Shown one piece after another: positions 60,832-64,000 of a DNA stretch of 64,000 bases. Source of the stretch: Brachybacterium equifaecis (lineage in GTDB: Bacteria > Actinomycetota > Actinomycetes > Actinomycetales > Dermabacteraceae); assembly GCF_023509525.1 (NCBI RefSeq), contig NZ_JAKNCJ010000002.1, positions 186,001 through 250,000 on the forward strand. The letters run 5' to 3'. A program made the position numbers and the translations under genes. Position 1 is the stretch's first letter, and each line of letters begins with the position of its first letter. Below the pieces are notes generated by a model that saw nothing but the letters and a program-made list of their open reading frames with translations, did not search any database and was not told the origin of the DNA.

Positions 60832-60870
60832 CAGCACGGCCCCCGTCGGAATCCGACGGGGGCCGTGCTG
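60832..60870 (-). terminator. bS22 terminator
   Basis: Perfect 18-bp arms (CAGCACGGCCCCCGTCGG and complement) around AAT, 34 nt beyond the small ribosomal gene. It is the strongest stem in the window. Confidence 0.85.
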
Positions 60871-60903
60871 GTGGAGCCGGGTGCGGGCTGGTGCCCGCGC
60901 GGC

Positions 60904-61002
60904 TCACTTCTTGTTGCGGCGCTGGTGGCGCGTCTTGCGAAGCTGCTTGCGGTGCTTCTTCTTCGACATGCGCTTGCGGCGCTTCTTGATCACGGAACCC
61001 AT
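60904..61002 (-). CDS. 30S ribosomal protein bS22 (AURKAIP1/COX24 domain)
   Basis: A 32-residue, extremely basic protein starting MGSVIKKRRKRMSKKKHRK and ending RHQRRNKK. It matches the mycobacterial ribosomal protein bS22 seen in cryo-EM structures near the decoding region. More than half the residues are Lys or Arg. Start ATG at 61002, with AGGGG a few nt upstream. It is followed by a strong terminator and so is probably monocistronic. Its promoter should lie in 61003-61190; no clear boxes are seen there. Confidence 0.93.
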   Translation of the reverse strand: MGSVIKKRRKRMSKKKHRKQLRKTRHQRRNKK

Positions 61003-61190
61003 GGGGACCCCTGTTCTGCAGACGCGAGGTCTGCGTATTCGCGGACGGTTTCCTGCACGCGGCCCGGTCCACCGGCGGTGCTCCCAAGCGGGAAGCCCTC
61101 CGTCACGGAGTGGAGCGCAGGGCTCCCGATGCTCGCACGCGCTGGTGCAGCACCACGAGTCCAGGCCCGTGCCACAGTCGACATGCGAGT

Positions 61191-62933
61191 CTACACGCGC
61201 CTGCTGGGCGCGGCCCCGGCGGCGGTTGCGAGATCCGTCGCAGCACGGTCGGCCCGATCGAGGGTCTCCTGCACGGGCTCGAGCACGTGCGTGCGCGCGA
61301 CCACGGCCACTCTGCTCCGCAGCAGGCGCAGCGCCCGGCGGCGATGCCAGCGGGAGGCGAACGCGCTGATCACCCCGCCGAGGACCGCGAGCAGGACCCC
61401 GGCACCGATGCCGATCGCGACCAGGGCTGTCGGCAGGGGCACGGGGATCCAGAGGTCGCGGATGATCGGCATCGGGGTGGGCGGGAGCTGGAAGTAGGCG
61501 AGGATCGCGTTCAGCGCGAGCCAGCCGAGCCCGACCACCCAGGTGGCGAGCGCGAGCCACTGGAGGACGTTCAGCACGGGCCACCACCACGAGCGGGTGC
61601 GCTCGGACAGCCCTGCCCGTGCGACGACCTGGTCGAGGGCGTCGGGCAGGTCGGCGTCGCGGGAGCGGGCCGCGCGGCGCACCTCGGCGCGCCAGGGGTC
61701 GGAGCCGCCCGCGGAGACCGCGTCGGCGAATCCGCGCAGCCCCTGCGAGCTGCGGGCGGCGGTCGCGGCGTCGGCCTCGGGGAGCGAGGTGCGGGCGCCC
61801 GGGAGCGCCGCCTCGTCCTCCCGTCCCTTCCGACCGCCGACAGGCCCGCCCAGGTGCAGGCGTGCGAGGGGATCGGGACGCATACGGCCGATCCAGCGCA
61901 GCAGCGGCCAGCCAACCTCGCCGCCCGCGCGGTGGCGGTAGGCGCGGCCGACGGCGTCGGCCACCGGCTCGATGCGCGCGGCGGCCGCGAGCGAGTCCTC
62001 GAGCCTCCGCTGCGCCTCCGGGCTGATGCTGCGGGGAAGGCCGGCGGGATCGGCGGCCTCACGCAGCGCGCCCGCGGCGACGCGGACGTCGGCCCGGTGG
62101 CGCTCGGCGACGGCCTCGTGGCCGCGCGCGATCTCCACCAGGCGGGTGCGGAGCACGTCGAGCCCCTCCCCCGTCATCGCGGAGACTCCGAACACCGGAG
62201 CGCTCTCCAGCCCGTCGCGGCGCAGGAGGCCCTGGAGGGAGTCGAGCACCCCCTGACGCTCGTGGGGGCGGATCAGGTCGATCTGGTTGAGGACCGCGAG
62301 GGTGACCGCGTCGTGCGAGGCGAACGGCACCACGAAGTCGTGGTGGAGCACGTCATCGGCGTACTTCTGCGGGTCGGTGACCCACACGATCACGTCCACG
62401 AGCGCGGTGAGGCGCTCGGCGACGCGGCGGTTCGACAGCTCGATCGAGTCGAGGTCGGGGAGGTCGAGGATCACGAGGCCCGGCATGGCGCCCGCCTCGG
62501 CGTCGCTCTCGCGGGCGCGTCGGCCGAGGACCCCCCGGCGCGGAGCGGGAGCGGCGGCCTGCTGGAGCGGGCCGTCCGCATCGAGCTCATGGCGCTCAGC
62601 GACCTCGAGCCAGTCCAGCAGGGCGTCGGCCCCGAGCGGCCCGGCGATCGCGGCGACGGGCTGGGAGGTCGTCGGGCGCTGCACGGCCGCTCGCGTCACA
62701 GCCTGGCCGACGAGCGCGTTGACCAGCGAGGACTTCCCCGATCCGGTCGCGCCGAAGAATCCGACGACGGTGTGCTCGGCGGAGAGCGCCTGGCGGGCGT
62801 CGATCCGCTCGAGGACGGCGTCGGCCTGCTCGAGCTGCTCGGCGGGGGCGACCTCGGCGAGCGCGTCCCGGGCCGCGTCCAGGGCCTCGATGCGCTCGGC
62901 GAGGGGGACGACGGCGCTGCGGCGCGGGCTCAC
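61191..62933 (-). CDS. Membrane-associated GTPase, second of a pair
   Basis: 580 residues. The GTPase domain occupies about 50-290: P-loop GATGSGKSSLVN at 61-72, switch II region LVILDLPDLDS, specificity motif LNQIDL near 219 and VFGVSAMTGEG. A helical region follows, and two membrane helices lie at about 458-485 (VLNVLQWLALATWVVGLGWL) and 500-527 (TALVAIGIGAGVLLAVLGGV), with a basic C-terminus. It resembles the actinobacterial dynamin-like/YfjP-type tandem GTPases. GTG start overlaps the stop of its partner (GTGA). Confidence 0.88.
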   Translation of the reverse strand: MSPRRSAVVPLAERIEALDAARDALAEVAPAEQLEQADAVLERIDARQALSAEHTVVGFFGATGSGKSSLVNALVGQAVTRAAVQRPTTSQPVAAIAGPLGADALLDWLEVAERHELDADGPLQQAAAPAPRRGVLGRRARESDAEAGAMPGLVILDLPDLDSIELSNRRVAERLTALVDVIVWVTDPQKYADDVLHHDFVVPFASHDAVTLAVLNQIDLIRPHERQGVLDSLQGLLRRDGLESAPVFGVSAMTGEGLDVLRTRLVEIARGHEAVAERHRADVRVAAGALREAADPAGLPRSISPEAQRRLEDSLAAAARIEPVADAVGRAYRHRAGGEVGWPLLRWIGRMRPDPLARLHLGGPVGGRKGREDEAALPGARTSLPEADAATAARSSQGLRGFADAVSAGGSDPWRAEVRRAARSRDADLPDALDQVVARAGLSERTRSWWWPVLNVLQWLALATWVVGLGWLALNAILAYFQLPPTPMPIIRDLWIPVPLPTALVAIGIGAGVLLAVLGGVISAFASRWHRRRALRLLRSRVAVVARTHVLEPVQETLDRADRAATDLATAAGAAPSRRV

Positions 62934-64000
62934 GCGCGCTCCCCTTCGACCGTGTCATCCGAGGCCACCGCTCGGGCCGCACCCTGCGCCTGCGCGCGGA
63001 TGTCGGCGGCGAGCGCGAGGAGCGCATCGGCGTCCTCGCGCAGCACCTCGGCGTCGGTCCCTGCAGGCAGGGCGTCCAGGCGCTCGCGGAAGGGAGCGGT
63101 GCGGCTGTCGACGAGCGCGGTGAGGCGCTGGGCGAGCTGCTCGCGGGCGATCCGGGTGAGGCGGCGCACGGCCTCCTCGCCGAAGACGGTCTCCAGCAGC
63201 TTCTGGCCGACGACCGCCGCAGCCGCGCCGGTGCCGACCTCGAGGCCGGTGGGGATGAAGGCGGTGGAGGCGAAGACCGCGATCATCAGCGCGACGCCCA
63301 CGGCGTTCACGCCGAGGGAGAGCACGCGCGCCTTCGTGCGGCGGTCGGCGCCCTCGACGCGCACGAGCTCGAGCACGTCGCCCTGCCAAGCGCGCACCGC
63401 GGAGGCGACCTCCTGGGCGTAGCCGTCGGGCATGCGGGCGAGGTCCTGGCCCTCGACGAGCACGCGGCCTGCGGGGTCGGCGCGCCAGGCCTGCTCGACG
63501 CGCTCGGCGCCGGAAGCGGTCTCGTCGACCACCACGTGCACGAGGCCCGTCTCGAGGGCGTCCTGCGCGGCGACGGCCGGGGCCGCCTGCCCGCTGAGGG
63601 CACGCCCGATGCGGTCGCGCACGCGGCCCACGAACGTCTCGACGCTGCGGAAGAACTCGCCGGTGCCGACGACGTCCTGCCAGCGCGCGAGCACCTCTCC
63701 GCGCAGCAGCGAGCCGTCGCCGAGGGCCTGCTCGATGCGCGCCTCGACCTCGGAGAAGGCCTCGGCGATCTCGCCCTCGAGGCGCTCGCGGATCTCCTCC
63801 TGCTCCTCGACGCTCGCGGCGATGGTCTCGACGCTGCCGCCGAGTCCCTCGATGGCGCCGGCGAGGGTGCGGCGGGCGATCGCGCCGCGCGCGGCGGCGT
63901 CGGCCGCGAGGGACTGGAAGTAGTCGCGGATCAGCGCAACGGCGCCGTCGGGCAGCATGCCGTCCTCGCTGAGCGGCGACTCCTCGATGAGGAACAGGTG
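62930..64000 (-). CDS. Dynamin-like GTPase family protein, first of the pair (5' partial)
   Basis: 357 C-terminal residues are visible; the N-terminus and any GTP-binding site lie beyond the right edge. The visible part starts HLFLIEESPLSEDG and continues with long amphipathic helices (about residues 15-130), a hydrophobic hairpin (about 255-290: VLSLGVNAVGVALMIAVFAS, then GTGAAAAVVGQKLLETVFGE) and a helical tail. This matches the membrane-interacting stalk of bacterial dynamin-like proteins. Translational coupling with the next gene suggests a heteromer. The assignment depends on the partner and would be confirmed by the missing N-terminus. Confidence 0.7.
   Translation of the reverse strand, partial: HLFLIEESPLSEDGMLPDGAVALIRDYFQSLAADAAARGAIARRTLAGAIEGLGGSVETIAASVEEQEEIRERLEGEIAEAFSEVEARIEQALGDGSLLRGEVLARWQDVVGTGEFFRSVETFVGRVRDRIGRALSGQAAPAVAAQDALETGLVHVVVDETASGAERVEQAWRADPAGRVLVEGQDLARMPDGYAQEVASAVRAWQGDVLELVRVEGADRRTKARVLSLGVNAVGVALMIAVFASTAFIPTGLEVGTGAAAAVVGQKLLETVFGEEAVRRLTRIAREQLAQRLTALVDSRTAPFRERLDALPAGTDAEVLREDADALLALAADIRAQAQGAARAVASDDTVEGERA

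Overview
The window is a very GC-rich (about 70% by eye) chromosomal segment of an actinobacterium, most likely a Micrococcales member near Brachybacterium/Dermabacteraceae. The grounds are the rplKA...rplJL-rpoBC block, a TTG-started rpoB, the 32-residue ribosomal protein bS22, actinobacterial membrane families next to purN and menA, a complete menaquinone route and a system II cytochrome c maturation operon. The genus is an inference from style and gene order, not from a search.

Layout. 1-17 kb: a partial cell-wall protein (DUF348-G5-RlpA-like), then on the minus strand rpoC, rpoB, rplL, rplJ, rplA, rplK, nusG, secE and tRNA-Trp. A divergently oriented adhE sits between rplJ and rplA. 17-31 kb: amino-acid and nucleotide metabolism (aspartate aminotransferase, adenosine deaminase family, galactokinase with a lactonase-family protein, a ThrE-type exporter, carbonic anhydrase, aspartase), a membrane-anchored polysaccharide deacetylase, PPK2, purH and purN. 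32-45 kb: a DUF6350-type membrane protein, then the menaquinone genes menF, menD, menC, menB, menE and menA, interleaved with an HtrA protease, a glutathione-peroxidase-like gene, an acetyltransferase and a small alarmone synthetase. 45-54 kb: a dienelactone hydrolase, a repeat-rich convergent gap, a five-gene translationally coupled operon (phosphatase-tlpA-ccdA-resB-ccsB), a MarR/YceI divergent pair and a glutaredoxin-like gene. 54-61 kb: accessory region. 61-64 kb: bS22 and a tandem pair of membrane GTPase-like genes, the first cut by the window edge.

The accessory region is the least ordinary part. A 3.49-kb element (54261-57751) is bounded by 23-bp inverted ends and a 6-bp duplication of the NCTAGN type. 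It carries one IS481-family transposase plus three passengers: an oxidoreductase, a SnoaL-like protein and an AraC/GlxA-type regulator. The transposase and the regulator both run into the terminal repeats and take their stop codon from the duplicated target. Next to it is an array of a 28-bp repeat spaced at exactly 41 bp and preceded by inverted copies. An old, frameshifted IS30-family element sits at the centre of one inverted pair, and a younger intact IS30-family copy has inserted into the old one.

Expression signals are legible in places. rpoB and rplJ have good -35/-10 boxes with long leaders, and the rplJ leader holds an intrinsic attenuator. At least fourteen genes have a -10-like hexamer ending 6-7 nt before the start codon, which predicts widespread leaderless transcription and fixes several starts. 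Functionally the window is mostly core information processing, menaquinone/cytochrome respiration and central metabolism, with one compact mobile island.
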